64,000 nt of DNA from Amphiduros pacificus (GCA_949316495.1 OX439005.1:24454217-24518216), one strand, 5' to 3'; counted from the first letter of the stretch, positions 34,701 to 47,289 are shown. The notes: generated from the sequence alone by a model not told the origin. Numbers and translations: made by a program.

Positions 34701-37700
34701 ACGTTTCTGTCATTCTTTCCGTCAGCTTTGATCTTGAACTACTGGCTCGGGTTATATTCTATTTTCAAGGGACCAATTCTTTCTATTTTCCATTAGGCTC
34801 AAATCAATTTTATATTTTGTTATGATTTTCTCAAACCTCTGACAGCTATCATTGAGTTCTCAGGCAGACTACCATTTTTTTTCAATAACCTGACAAATAT
34901 CAGTCCATAAGAATCAAGATAATAAGTGGGGACCAAATTCGATGCATAGCATGCATTTTGATGAGTCAAAATTATTATCTGCTCAAATCTGCTCTGGAAA
35001 AGGATTTAAATGATCATTTACGAAGCAATTTCCTGAAAATGTTCACAAGCCTTATAAAATAGTAATGATCAGTACAGTTCATTGGTCATTGGCCTCTGTT
35101 TTTTATGTGGAAACAAAAATAGAATAATCATCTAAGATGATAAAGGATCAAGCTACTTGAGATTTGGCTAAATTATCAAGACGAGGACAATAATGAATCA
35201 AAACATGAGTAAATCAAAATATACAAAAGACACTTGACCGATCTTTCTTCCCTAATCAATATATCAAATATTATCAAATCTGTTTCGCCATTATAGCAAT
35301 CGTTCCTGGACATATATGCAGCTATGATTACTTCTCTTGGGTATTTTCACTGCAACTCACTTATGTCATCACTTTATGTCAATGTACAATGGCTGAGTCA
35401 GTATTCCCGGGGACACTTTTACTCATAAGACTTATTCCTTCCATTTCACACTTAAATTGACAAGTTAATTATCAGAGGATATTTAAACTTAATCAGACTC
35501 AACAGCCTTTTGTTCTGACTTTGTGGCAAACTTAACTATGTTTATTTTTTATCAATCTTTCTCAATTAAGAAGGGTAGACTGACCAGATATTTGGACATC
35601 CTGAACATAGCCTGGTCGAGGAGTGTTTGCTTGGTGTGCAGGTTTCTTACTTGCATGACCCTGTCCGCCAGCTCGATGGCTCTGTCTATCTTCTCCTGCT
35701 GTAGTCCCTGGTTCCTGGCCTCGCTCACCTCTTTCTTGATCTGTTTCAACTCCAGGATATCCTTCGTCCTCTTTTCATATGTGTACCGACCTGTCTTTAT
35801 ACCTTGTGATAGAAAATATATTTATGTGAGATTGGTATACACTGCCTCTTGGTATCTTCTGTTCACACTCATACAGAGCTAATATTTTCTAAATTGTTAA
35901 TAACCTTCATGTTTCTGGGCTAATTCGTTTTAACGTAGCAAAGACTACAGCTTTTGGAGCGGTGACCGAAGAGAAAAACAACTATTACTGTATATCAGGT
36001 ATATCAAGAGTGTTATAGTTTGGAGTAATTACTCCAAGGTTATAGACAGTCAATATTAGATGGAAAATTTTAATACCAGGATTCCATAATTAATTTAGAT
36101 TTCAGTAGAATATACATATACAATTGTTCAACATCTTTATAGAGTATCCGTTTTATACATTATATGTAACAATGCATCCCCCATTTCAATTAATTTATCT
36201 CTCTGTACTGCTTCAACTCATAAACATTTGCTATTTTTTTCTTTAACGTTTAAACAAAGTCTACTGTCACACCAGAGTGGTACAGCTCTTCTAAAAGCAC
36301 ATTTCTTATGATGTTTTGTCCTTTTTGTCAGTGAAAGAGATTAAGGCTACGTGGAAACATTTAAGATATCTTAATAAACAAATACATAAAAATACATAAA
36401 ATTGTAATCCCAACATTTCAGGTCAAATAGAAGCGTGTCACTGGGCATTAATGCCCTACTCTTTCTGAAGAGAGACTTGCATTAGTGGGACACTCGTTGG
36501 AGTAAAACTCAATTCTCGCTTTCTCAATCGTTCAATATGTAGCCAGATATGATCTTAGTTATAAATAGATGAGTTGGTTTAAACAGAAATGCTGATTTTG
36601 CGAAATGGGTTTTATTTATCATATTTAAAAGAATTACTATACTAGTGAGATGCATAATCTTTCAGATCATTAGGTGTTGGGTGGACTTAGATAACGAGGG
36701 CCATGATTATGGAATTACCTGAAAGTCTGTTTAGTATTCAAAATTATCTTATATAGAAAATCTAATAAATGGTGAGATAAGAATGAAGGAGATGAAAAGT
36801 AATTCATTTAGATCACGAATCAATCTGAAATCAGATATAAGATAAGATAAACTTTTAGATAAAATCATCTTATATTCTTGCTCTATTATGGATGTGTTCA
36901 AATTTGGAAATGTGAGGTTTGAACAGCTAGTCTATTTCTATATAAATAAGAAATCATGGAATGCGTTGGTGCTGTAATTAGCAGGTTGATGAGCACTTAC
37001 CTTCCTTTGACATGCCAGCCTCCAGACACTTCTGGTATCGGCAGAACCCACACAGGTTCCTTTTCCCAGGCTGCATTACACATTTGCTGCTCTTCAGGCA
37101 GATGTACTCCTCTTTGCGCAACAGGCTCCTCCTGAAGAAACCCTGCACAATAATGAAGCTTTATTTCAACTTTGACATAGTTCACTCCCCTCCCTCATGG
37201 ATGCACCCTCACGGTTATATCGGAGATGGTAAAACTTTAATTTCAAATAAATATATGATAATAGAGACAGTCATTAAGCCTGAGTCTCAAATGTTGTGAA
37301 CATACCTTGCACGCCTCGCATGTATTCACTCCATAGTGGAAGCCTGTAGCTTGAGCCGTGCATACTTTACAAGGGGGGAGGACGTGGCTCCTCCTGGAGG
37401 GTCCCGGACTGGACCTCGGACTACCCATAGGACTGTGACTATGGTGATGGGGACTGCTGCCACCATGGCAGTGCGCTGATCCACACTGCAACGGCAGCGA
37501 GATTCCATACCCAGCGGAGGACACCGGCACTGCAACAGTCACCAGAATCTTACAGATCTCAGTGCAGATATTAAGGTAGATATTATCAAATGACACAAAG
37601 AGTGACTATTGCATAATCATAAATTGTCTGGAGTGTCACTACATTAGCAGGTAAAACAAATCATTACTAAAAAATGATTGTAGGTCGCCATATTGCCCCA

Positions 37701-40416
37701 TTGAAATTAACAAATGAAAATCAGGAGTGCACAGGAACCTCTCTATAATCTAATCATAAAAGAAAACTGTACAATGGTCTGGAAGCGACGATAGATATAT
37801 AGCACATCTATGAGGACAGAGTTACAAGAAATACAGCCATCTTGAAACGTTTGAACAGCCAAGCAATAAAACCGCCATGAGGAGCTGTATACTGTTTGAG
37901 GCCATCGAACAGTCTGATAAAGCGACGCCAAAAACAACATAAATGTCCAGAAAAATAATTCCACCTGATAGAAAGGCACAGCGGACCTTGCAAGTAGTTC
38001 ACAGCAAATAACCAAACTTTGTGTACAATTCAGCAGTGGCATGTACCCATTTGTAGGCAAGCAACTTTATTCTGTAATTTGTATATTTTGTACAATTTGC
38101 AACTTTCAGCAAAATTCCAGGAAATGTTGTATCTCATAGATTCTTCAATCTAATTTTCTCATGAAGCAAGAGTGACAGATTGGTTACAATTAGGTTTATT
38201 TTATGTCACATATTATCTCGACAATGGTCAGGCGTATCAGCGGCTTACACAACTGTACATTCTGGGCTGCAGCTTATCAGGCAATACAAACATTTATGTT
38301 AGTACCCGAGCTATTTACTTGATGGAAGGGGTGCGTGTAAAATATATAAACTGTAAATAAAGTAGCATGGAGTAGCGCACAGTAATGTCGCCGGGAAAAT
38401 GTTCTGATGGGAATTTTCAAATTATCCATACAACTCTTATCAATTGGTTTAATTATTCAAAAGAATGTGAGGAAATGTATTATCTATTACACAACTCAAG
38501 TTTATTTCTTTCATGTCTGCGATTTTGTTAATGGTGTTGCAGGGAACAAATAGAATACATTTATGATTTATATACTTTCCCAGTTATATGAGGAGGATCT
38601 ACATCTACTCAGTAGAGAACATATACTTCTCGAACATCGTAAATGTTATCTTAGAAAGAGAACCATATACTATTATGTTATAAATTAACAAGTCCCCTTG
38701 TTGACTTGGGTAAACACAATTCAGGTAATAATTGATCTACATACATAAAATAGTCTATACAAACGAGACTGTTCAGAAGTATCTCTTTTCTTATCTTTTT
38801 ACTAGTTTTTAATATCTTACTCAAATTCACTAAAAGTACAGCATCTATCAATAGATTAAATACCAGCAAGAAAAATTCTAATTGGGAAATAATTCTGGCA
38901 AAATAATGAAGTTTTTCCTGCAACAGTAAATTTTATGTTATTACTGCCAGCACCTTTTCCAACAGTAGATTAACAGCGAATTCTATTTTTTACGTGTCTA
39001 TAGTAAATTTTGCTGTCAAATATCATAGATCTTAATTTGATTTAATAAGCATTGATGAACCATCTGATGGGACGTCCATTTGATATATGTTTGGTATTGT
39101 CACAGCAGATCTCCCAAGAAATCTCATGAGATATCTAGTTAGAGATCGCTTTAACCACCCTTGCAAAAAGGTGGAAATCCAAACTTCTGTTACTGGCAGG
39201 GTGAACTTTGTCCTATTAGATTGGGTTGGATTCATCTAAATTATGAGTTCTTCAAATAGGACTTTTAAATAATTAACAATAGGCGTGAAGAGACAGCTGA
39301 AATATGACAGCAATATATACTATTATCTGAGATACTATAGAAATTACTGTTACTGTAGAAAAATACAGCAAAAGTTTCAAATATTCTAAAGTCACATTTT
39401 CAGTGAAGATCCAACCATTTAAACCTTTCATTTCTATCAATAACACGCTCAGCCCTATAGTATATCCCCTCTCTATGTCTAATAGGGCTAAACATAATGA
39501 TTAGTTGATCAGCATCACATCCGAATACTCTTATTGTAAACACACAAATATGTAAAACCATTTATGTTATACAATCAATCGAAATGACTGACCGAGCAAA
39601 ATGAATGTTAACTACAGAAAACTAATTTTGAGGAAATGGAGGGACTGGTGTTGAGTTTTTAAAATTATAAACAATAAAGATGAATTTTCCTAATCTTGCT
39701 TTCAAATAAACCACAAAGATGCGGTAGTCAATATACTAATCATGTCAACTATCAATCAACTAATCTAGTCAACCTTTAAAAAAGCATTGTATACCAAAAC
39801 ACATCTTCTTTAACTCTTCTGTAGATTTAATGATAAATTTCTATATTTCAATAGTTTTTAACTAACAAGGATATTAACTTTCACATGCCAAACCGGCTAA
39901 TATGAGGAAATGCCATTGCCTCATAGTATTGAGAAAAAAAATCTAATCCAGATCCTGGGAACAATTCATTTATTGTACTCTGCGAAATCCAAGTGACATG
40001 ACCCACCATGGAAGGTATGCATGGAATATTGTACCCCAAAATATTTTTTTAAACAAAAACTATCTATTATTATTGTACTGTGTCCAACTTGATATATCAA
40101 TATTCTTAACAAACCTTAATTGCTGGATGTGTAGGAGTTTTCAATACTGTAAATTCCCCCTCTGTGTTCTGGTGTTTGACTCACGAAATGACCTTAATGT
40201 GTTGATATACAGTTCAGAATACATTCATTCATTCAATATTAAACATTTGAGCATAATACACGTGGACATTAGAATATGGCACTTACCCGGTACAGGTATC
40301 GACGAGATATTTGGAACAGGTATTGTATTAAGAGGTGCATGCTGATAGGGATAGGGTCCGGAGGCTCCATACATCTCCCCATTCATTGTGATCAAATCTC
40401 TATTACACCAAAACAC
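31748..40416 (-). CDS. NR1-like nuclear receptor, seven exons, complete
   Basis: This is a ligand-regulated or orphan transcription factor. Exons in transcript order are 40386(or 40416)-40287, 37529-37306, 37142-37001, 35802-35651, 33965-33734, 32622-32407 and 31989-31748. All have GT/AG borders and their phases agree, giving 435 residues from ATG 40386 or 445 from the in-frame ATG at 40416. Residues 1-80 are Gly/Ser/Pro/His rich. The DNA-binding domain begins CKVCTAQATGFHYGVNTCEA; the P box is CEACKGFFRRS. The second zinc finger uses C in YICLKSSKCVM, then RNLCGFCRYQKCLEAGMSKE. The ligand-binding domain shows the helix 3-5 signature as EELSMLFKHSACDFWIL, helix 8 as LRPAEVCILMALSVYSTD, and later helices in LEQIQDMYLEALEVLL. 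The terminal FPLVHHILFS sits where AF-2 should be. An NR1 group placement fits best; I cannot name the orthologue. Confidence 0.93.
32980..33287 (-). mobile_element. tRNA-derived SINE (type 1), copy 1, in a nuclear receptor intron
   Basis: On the minus strand the head has the A box GTGGCGCAGTTGGTTAGA and the B box GTGGGTTCGACCCCCAGCC. The body passes through CATGTCAAGAACCTGCGACA and the tail runs into AACCCCAAACAAACAAA. It inserts beside a family A repeat. The target duplication is not clear. It is more diverged than the other three copies. Confidence 0.85.
33288..33660 (+). repeat. Interspersed repeat family A, copy next to a SINE
   Basis: It shares GTGTCCCAATC, GTTTGTACAAGATCACTGGT, CAGAAAACTCGTCTACTTTC and the terminal TTTCATGAAGGCTTTAACAT with the other copies. 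Its left end abuts the SINE head, so the SINE may have inserted at or into the repeat. It lies within the nuclear receptor intron between exons 5 and 6. Confidence 0.7.
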
Positions 40417-40489
40417 AAATATATCCTGCTCTGAGTAACCGAGCCTGATTTAATTCCGGTTGGTAAAATCCACTTAATGAAAAAATATA

Positions 40490-40512
40490 TATATATACCG
40501 GTATATAAAACC
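40490..40512 (-). promoter_or_regulatory. Possible TATA region of the nuclear receptor gene
   Basis: Read on the minus strand, TTTTATATACCGGTATATAT lies 75-125 bases upstream of the two candidate start codons, a plausible distance for a TATA box and a short 5' UTR. A noncoding first exon farther upstream would make this irrelevant. Low confidence. Confidence 0.25.
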
Positions 40513-43164
40513 CACTCCGCAGTTTGCTGATGTGAGGTGACCTAATCAGCCTGATGATATCTCACTCTCACCAGAGCGGCTTATCTTTTTGTAAACTATA
40601 TCTTATACTTGTTAATGCCAACCTCATGTCAAGTGAATAAAAATGAAAGTCAACATTGTATTGTAATCCAGTCCGTGCGCTATTGATTCCAGTTCATCTC
40701 GTATGAGCATGAGGAAATGCACTACTTCCAGAAAAAAACGGCCTCTGTTTTCATGGCTGTGGAGTGAGGATCCAAGATCGCCACGCTTGCTTGGCCCATG
40801 TATAACGATTGTGATCTCTGATGGGGTCTGTCACAAACACATTATACTGAAATTGGGGCACAAAGCAGGATCTCAAGAGAGAGTATAGAGAAAGTGGTGT
40901 AGGCGCCTGTATGTTGTATGATTAGGGGGCTGCACAAACACGAGACCACCATGGACGGTCACTTAATGTGTACAGTGCAAGGTACAGACTGCCTTATCAA
41001 ATAGGTCACTTGACAAGTGTTGATTTAGTTACCATTCTTACATCCTATTACATTTTTGTCTGTGTTACTGAGGGTGTTTGTGTTGCTCTCACTGTTGCAT
41101 TATTGGTCACATTGATGAGGATAGTGCACATACAATTTTATGCCGAGTAAGCATTATTGATAATGTAAAAAAGTGAAAGTGCCAGGGATGGCCAAAATAA
41201 ACAATTTTCCCATGGTCCTATCTTTGGTTTGGACTTAATTAATATATAAAATGTATATTGAGATGGGGAGATGGGAGGGCTTGCATTCATTGCTGTACTT
41301 GTGAAGATCTACAGCCTTTTTTCAACCAACACGTAGGTAATCCCAAAGGGACATACCAGTAGATGAACATTTGTAAAAATGCAATATACCAAGTCTAAAA
41401 ATAAATATGAATATATTGGAATAAAAAAATATTTGACAATTTTTATTGAGTACTATAGTATAGTCATTTATTTACTGTAAAATAGTTAATATTGACCCAG
41501 AACAAAAACCCATGTATAAATCAAAAGTAAAGTATAAATTTGTCTCATATCTCTTTTCAATTCCATTGTATATGTAAAATAAATTAAGGTTTTTTATGCA
41601 TTTGGAATATATGTATGTTCTGTTTGTATTTTATATTAGTGTTGACTCAATAAATATAATTGTCAGCATGTGAGTCAGATTATTTGAGTCAGATTATTTG
41701 GTGATTAATGAAATAAAGTTATATGAATTTCAGTGTAAGTTGTTTTTTCAAGATCACGTTTATTTCGATCATATATAGTGAACACAATATTCAATGTAAA
41801 ATTTTAGCACGCGATCAATTCTATCAAAAAGCACATGGCACATGGAGATGGGAGTTTCATGAAATCATGTGAATCTTTATATCTTGGCCTATCACTTGTC
41901 ATATATAAACAAAATTATTCCACGTTTTGTATCTTATCTTTGGTGCATATGAATCGTTTTTATCTTAATTTTGATTTTAACAAGACTAGATAGTCATACA
42001 GTAGTCTTACAGATAGTCAAACATTTGGGGTAGTTTTGAGAATTTTCGTCAATATTTGGCCGATATTATACACAAATTAAGGCAATAACCATATTTTTTT
42101 TGTCACATGGAAAACCGAATATCATACATTCTTTAAGCTCATTTACATTTATAAATTCTTCAATTGTTACAGGACTTATTCTGTTCCACTATGACAGGAA
42201 GCTTCTCCAGAAATGTTTTAAACACCACAATTATTTTCAACACACAATGTATAGTATCTATTTCATCACAAAAGCTACGTATATTGGCATTTGCCATTTC
42301 AATATCATTTTGCCATTCCCTATAGGGTAGTATTCAGTAGACCATTCTGTAATGAATAGTTTGAAGTCTAGTTTCTCTCATTACAATGTAAGGTAACTAA
42401 TATTCTATTTCATAAAGAACTCTCTACATCTGCAAGTTTTCACACCATTTGACTTGACCCTGAGGTGTAGTTTTCTTACAAATGATGTGACAACAATCTT
42501 AGCACATAAACATTTAATATTATTCACATACAGTTTTTTGTTGTCCTAAAATATTTCTTGTCTCCATTGCAGTGGCATACCTCCAAGTTGTAGAATATCT
42601 AAAAAGTTGCATTTTGAATGAAACTTTAAATGTACTTGGTTATGATCCATGAACATGCCATTTTCATCTTAATGGTCTATTATTTTACATATTCTTTTTA
42701 TGAATATACTATTTTCACCTTATCGGTCTATCATTTATATGTTCTTCTTATTGCTTCATATATGTGCCAAAGTAGTTCATTCTGTGCATCAAAATTGGCT
42801 ATTGGTTCTTTTAAATATAATGTTGTCCATATCATGTGTGTATCTCTTGATAAGAATATGGTATATTCTCCTTTTTATTACTCTGCATTATAGAGGTAGT
42901 ATTCAACTTCTACCTTCTACCTATTCCCCAAGTAATAAATACACAAATATATCTTCAAATCTGAATTTACCAACATCAGGTGTCTGGCACATTAACTAAC
43001 CAATCAGTACAACTGCTGGTACAAAACAAATATCTTTTTATTCTTTCACAGCCAAATTTTTCTGAGTACTGATGACTCGCGGTCGATTCTGTGCACACCT
43101 TTATAGCTTTTTTGGCAGGGAATGATATGATAGAGAAGTCATGCTATGGAGGTTAACTTTTAAA
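40513..43164. other. Intergenic, no gene seen
   Basis: AT-rich sequence with short open frames that show no domain or splice pattern. A 16-bp tandem word, GAGTCAGATTATTTG, occurs twice at about 41672-41701. AATAAA hexamers near 41650 and 41713 are not linked to any gene. Confidence 0.45.
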
Positions 43165-43275
43165 CGTGTGGGAAATTTTTTCGTGGTTCGTAGTTCGTGG
43201 TTCGTGTTTCGTAGTTCGTGGTTCAAGGGAAATTTTTTCGTGGCTCGTAGTTTGTAGTTTGTGGTTCGTGTTTCG
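43165..43275. repeat. Short tandem repeat of TTCGTGGTTCGTAG type
   Basis: Degenerate repeats of TTCGTGGTTCG, TTCGTAGTTCG and TTTGTAGTTTG, interrupted by two copies of GGGAAATTTTTTCGTGG, fill about 110 bp. The block lies 150 bp left of the 163-bp satellite. Confidence 0.85.
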
Positions 43276-43409
43276 TTTTTCATTTTTCATAAAAATAATA
43301 AAATGGGTAGATCTTTATATAATACACCTATATACTCTATATTTCAATATAGATATGAATTTCCAAAACCAGGAAAAGCCTTTTCATAGGTGGAATTTAT
43401 GAAAATTGA

Positions 43410-44660
43410 ATTAAAAGGTTTTTGTGTGGTTTTCATATCGCGGGATGACTCAATCTTGTTTAAATCGATACTGTAGGATGTTCTATATCATAATTAGATT
43501 ATCTGAAAAAATTGGACTTCAGCAATTAATACGAGATGTACTTGACAGCCATGAAATGTCTAAATATCTCTTGAAATGGCAGTTTATGTGTAGTTTTCAT
43601 ATTGCGGGATGATTCAATCTTTTCTAAATTTATTCTAAAGCATGTTCTATATCATAATTACATTCTCTAAAAAAATTGGACTCGAGCAATTAATACGTGA
43701 TGTACTTGACAGCCATGAAATGTCAAAAATCACTCAAAATTGCAGTCTATGTGTAGTTTTCTTATAGCAGGATGATTAAATCTTTACTAAAACAATACTG
43801 AAGCATGGTCTATATCATTATCACATACTCTTGACTTGAGCAATTAAAACGAGATGTACTTGACAGCCATGAAATGTCCAAAATCACTTGAAATTGCAGT
43901 CTATGTGTAGTTTTCATATCGCGGGATGATTCAATCTTGAGTAAAACAATACTAAAGCATGTTCTATATCATTATAACATACTCCTAAAAAAATGGACTT
44001 GAGCAATTAATATGTGATGTAAGTGACAGCCATAAAAATTCAAAAACTACTTAAAATTGCAGTTTCAGGGTGGTTTTCATATCGTGGGATGATTCAATCT
44101 TGTCTAAATCGATACTGTAGGATGTTCTATATCATAATTATATTTTCTGAAAAAATTGGACTTGAGCAATTAATACGTGATGTACTTGACACCCATGAAA
44201 AGTCAAAACATCTGTTGAAATTGCAGTTTATGTGTAGTTTTAATATCATGGGATGATTCAATCTTTTCTAAATTTATACTGAAGCATATTCTATATAATT
44301 ATAACATTCTCCTTAAAAATTGGTCTTGAGCAATTAATATATACTTGACAGTCATGAAACGTCAAAAATCATTTAAGATTGTAGTTTTGGGGTTGTTTTT
44401 ATATCGCAGGATGATTCAATCTTGTCTAAATCGATACTGTATCATGTTCTAAATCATAATTATATTCTCCTAAAAAATTGGACTTGAGCAATTAATAAGA
44501 GATGTACCTGACGGCTATGAAAAGTCCAAAAATCACTTGAAATTGCACTTTTTGGGTGGTTTTTATATCGCGGGATGATTCAATCTTGTTTATGACAGCC
44601 ATGAAAAATCAAAGATCACTTAAAATTGCTGTTTATGTGTAGTTTTCATACAAAACAAAG
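43410..44660. repeat. Satellite array of about 163-bp units, 7 to 8 copies
   Basis: The word GATTCAATCTT or a close variant marks the units at 43450, 43614, 43777, 43931, 44094, 44258, 44416 and 44580, giving spacings of 154-164 bp. Other shared words are GACTTGAGCAATTAATACG, TGATGTACTTGACAGCCATG and GTGTAGTTTTCATATCGCGG. Units have diverged by roughly a tenth, so the array is not very young. Bivalves are known for satellites of about 160 bp (BIV160, pearl elements); I have not compared sequences. Confidence 0.95.
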
Positions 44661-45120
44661 TTCCAAGCTGGTAAATTGTTTGTTTGTTTGGGGCTTTACA
44701 TCACTTTCGACATTATTTCAGTCATTTCGTGATGAGACCTACTTGTAGCAGATATAGTGCTGCCTCACTGAATTGTCATGTCGCAGGTCCTTGACATGAC
44801 AACCCACCCGGTCACAGATTTACAAGGACAACGGGTTAACCCTTTAGGCACGGGCCTCAGCTCATGTGGGAAATTGAATTATGAGTTCAATCTCGGCATG
44901 GCCGGGGATCGAACCCACGACCTTTGGATCACCACAGAGGAACTGGTGCTAATAAGCTGGCGCTCTAACCAACTGCGCCATGGCCCGTGGCCGCTCCAAG
45001 CTGGTAAAATTACCAGCTGGAAAATTACCAGCTGGAAATGAAATGCATTATTTACAAGCTGCTAGCCAGGAAAGTGTGCATATTGGCTCTTTTTGCATAT
45101 CATATAGTGGTGGGCCCCTG
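44652..45120. mobile_element. Truncated second copy of the 16-bp inverted-repeat transposon
   Basis: The right end TAGTGGTGGGCCCCTG stops at 45120. The sequence inside it (CATATTGGCTCTTTTTGCAT and GAAATGAAATGCATTA) is the reverse complement of the left part of the element at 22373. Homology ends on the left near 44652, at the border with the satellite, so the other terminus is missing. A SINE has inserted in the middle. Confidence 0.8.
44676..44994 (-). mobile_element. tRNA-derived SINE (type 1), copy 2, nested in a transposon
   Basis: The minus-strand A box is ATGGCGCAGTTGGTTAGAGC and the B box GTGGGTTCGATCCCCGG. TCCAAGCTGGTAAA is duplicated at 44662-44675 and 44995-45008, a 14-bp target-site duplication. 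The insertion splits the inverted-repeat transposon. Confidence 0.9.
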
Positions 45121-45159
45121 ATATTGCATACTTTAAGCTGTCTCTCTCTTATGCAGCTG

Positions 45160-45164
<5 letters not shown>

Positions 45165-45194
<30 letters not shown>
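45165..45194. repeat. (TA)n microsatellite
   Basis: A pure dinucleotide run of about 15 units separates the transposon remnant from the start of the transposase/USP gene region. Confidence 0.9.
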
Positions 45195-45196
<2 letters not shown>

Positions 45197-45458
45197 CAAT
45201 CCAACAAAGTCTGTGGAGTTAAAACCTTTTATTGCAACATGTTTCAGTCCTTCAAGGAACTTCTTCATGGTGAACAACGCTGAAACAGATAAAAAGAGAG
45301 ACAGTTCTGATCACAGAAGATGTGGATCTCAGTGACATGGACATGGAAGAAATCTCTTCTAGTGATGTGGAAAAGGTTGATACATTGCAAAGGAAAACAC
45401 CTATCCTAATAGAAGAAAAGCAAATCAAGGATAAAGCAGAAAAACGATACAATACAAG

Positions 45459-47289
45459 GTGTGTTCCGAAAAAGTGTCTCCGTCCTGGATAGTTTGCAAG
45501 GAAAGGTCAAAGAAACAAAAATTTATGAGTGATACTGATGAGAAGAAGATTGTAAAATCTAATGTTGAAGGTGTTATTGAAAGGAAGAAATTGGTCAGAG
45601 ATCAAAAGCTTGAATATCAAAAAGAAGAATGGGTGAGTTTTTGTGAGGAAAACAAAGCTGAAACAGATAAAAAGAGAGACAGTTCTGATGAAAAAGTATT
45701 CACAGAAGATGTGGATCGCAGTGACATGGACATGGAAGAAATCTCTTCTAGTGATGTGGAAAAGGTTGAAACAAGTGGAGAAAAAGATGGCACAGATAGA
45801 AGAGATATAGAAGAAAGTGGTCTTGATTTGTTTGTTAGGAGTTTTACATCACTTTCAACATTATTCCAGTCATTTCGTGATGAGACCTACAGATATAGTG
45901 CTGCCTCACTGAATTGTCATGTCGCAGGTCCTTGACATGACAACCCACCCGGTCACAGATTTACAAGGACAACGGGTTAACCCTTTAGGCACGGGCCTCA
46001 GCTCATATGGGAAATTGAATCATTAGTTCAATCTCGGCATGGCCGGGGATCGAACCCACGACCTTTGGATCACCACAGAGGAACTGGTACTAATAAGCTG
46101 GCGCTCTAACCAACTGCGCCACGGCCCGAAAGTGGTCTTGATGACCCAAGTTAGTTCCAATGCTCAGGATAATTATGAAGGAACTGAAGAGAAAGAGTGC
46201 CTGGATGAAAATAAAATGGAAGAAAGTGATGTGGAAAAAACAACAGACGATGAAGAACAAGCCAGCTCCATTGCTGTGGAAAGCATGGAAGGAACTTCAG
46301 AGAAAGAGAACAGGGTTGGACAGGAAATAGAAGAAAGTGATCTTGATTATGACACAGAAAAAGAAGAACGAGTTAGTTCCAATGCACAGGATAATTATGA
46401 AGGAGCTGAAGAGAAAGAGTGCCCATACAATTTGATTTTAGAGGAAAGTGATCTTGATTATGACACAGATAAAGAAGAACAAGTCAGTTGTAGTGCTGAG
46501 GATATTTATGAAGGAACTAAAGAGAAAGAGTGGCCAGATGAAATAAACGAAAGTGATCTTAATCATGACACAAACAATGAAAAACAAGATAGGTCCAGTG
46601 TTGAGGACAATGATGAATATACTGAAGAAAGTGACTTTAAGAATAACTTATACATGGAAGAACAAGACAGTTTGGTTGAGGAGGCAAGTAAAATAAAATT
46701 TGGCAAAGATGAACAAGAATTGGAAGAGAGTGAACATGCTTGCAACATAACAAATGAAGAGACTCCTAGCTATCATGACAGTGATAAAGCTCCTGAAAAC
46801 CCTTCTTATGCAGATGAAAAAGAAATAGAACGTGGGAATGCAACTAAAGAGGATAAATATTTTTCTGAGAAATATTCTGGAGAAAGTAACCAGAATGATT
46901 CTGATGAGCCATTAATTACAGTAAACTTCAAGATTCCAATTAAACAATGGAACATAATTTCCCCTAAACAAGAACACCATAGTTTGGGAAAATCTTACAC
47001 AGATATTATGCATGTTGAACTGATAAAGTCTGGCCATATTCCCTACTGCAATTTAAAGTTCAAAATGAATGCCATAAAGAAAATAAATTCATGGAAAAAC
47101 AGAGCCCCTTACTGGAATTGTACAGCTGAGTGCAAATATCATAATTGTGTATGTATAAGGCTCACTATCAGAAACAAGCCAGAAAAAGGTTCAAAAGATG
47201 TTTTGGTAAATTATTCCATCAAAGGCAAAATTCAACATGACTATGATGAGTTTAAATACGAAGCGTTTATCTGGGATGAACAGAAATGA
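45459..47289 (+). pseudogene. Acidic repeat-rich N-terminal region with zinc-ligand cluster
   Basis: This coding region, split by a SINE at 45828-46128, is dominated by Glu, Asp and Ser. It repeats the theme EESDLDYDTDKEEQVS and EGTEEKECLDE at least four times. A segment of about 110 bp at 45279-45390 is nearly identical to part of this frame at 45657-45771, an internal duplication at the 5' edge. The C-terminal part is of a different kind: INSWKNRAPYWNCTAECKYH followed by NCVCIRL, a Cys-rich cluster that probably binds zinc and resembles the N-terminal region of MULE-type transposases. The frame ends at 47289, but the adjacent frame carries the protein on. Confidence 0.6.
45828..46128 (-). 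mobile_element. tRNA-derived SINE (type 1), copy 3, in the acidic coding region
   Basis: The minus-strand A box is GTGGCGCAGTTGGTTAGAGC and the B box GTGGGTTCGATCCCCGGCC. AAAGTGGTCTTGAT is duplicated at 45814-45827 and 46129-46142. The element is about 300 bp. The intact 14-bp duplication shows that it entered a once continuous coding region. Confidence 0.93.

Noticed and set aside
35523-35882. 119-codon plus-strand frame opposite a nuclear receptor exon
   Set aside because: It is the shadow of the exon at 35651-35802, whose minus-strand frame has correct splice borders and phases.
42630-42999. Hydrophobic frames resembling membrane segments
   Set aside because: AT-rich DNA naturally gives Phe/Tyr/Ile-rich frames; no splice sites, family motif or conservation evidence supports a gene.
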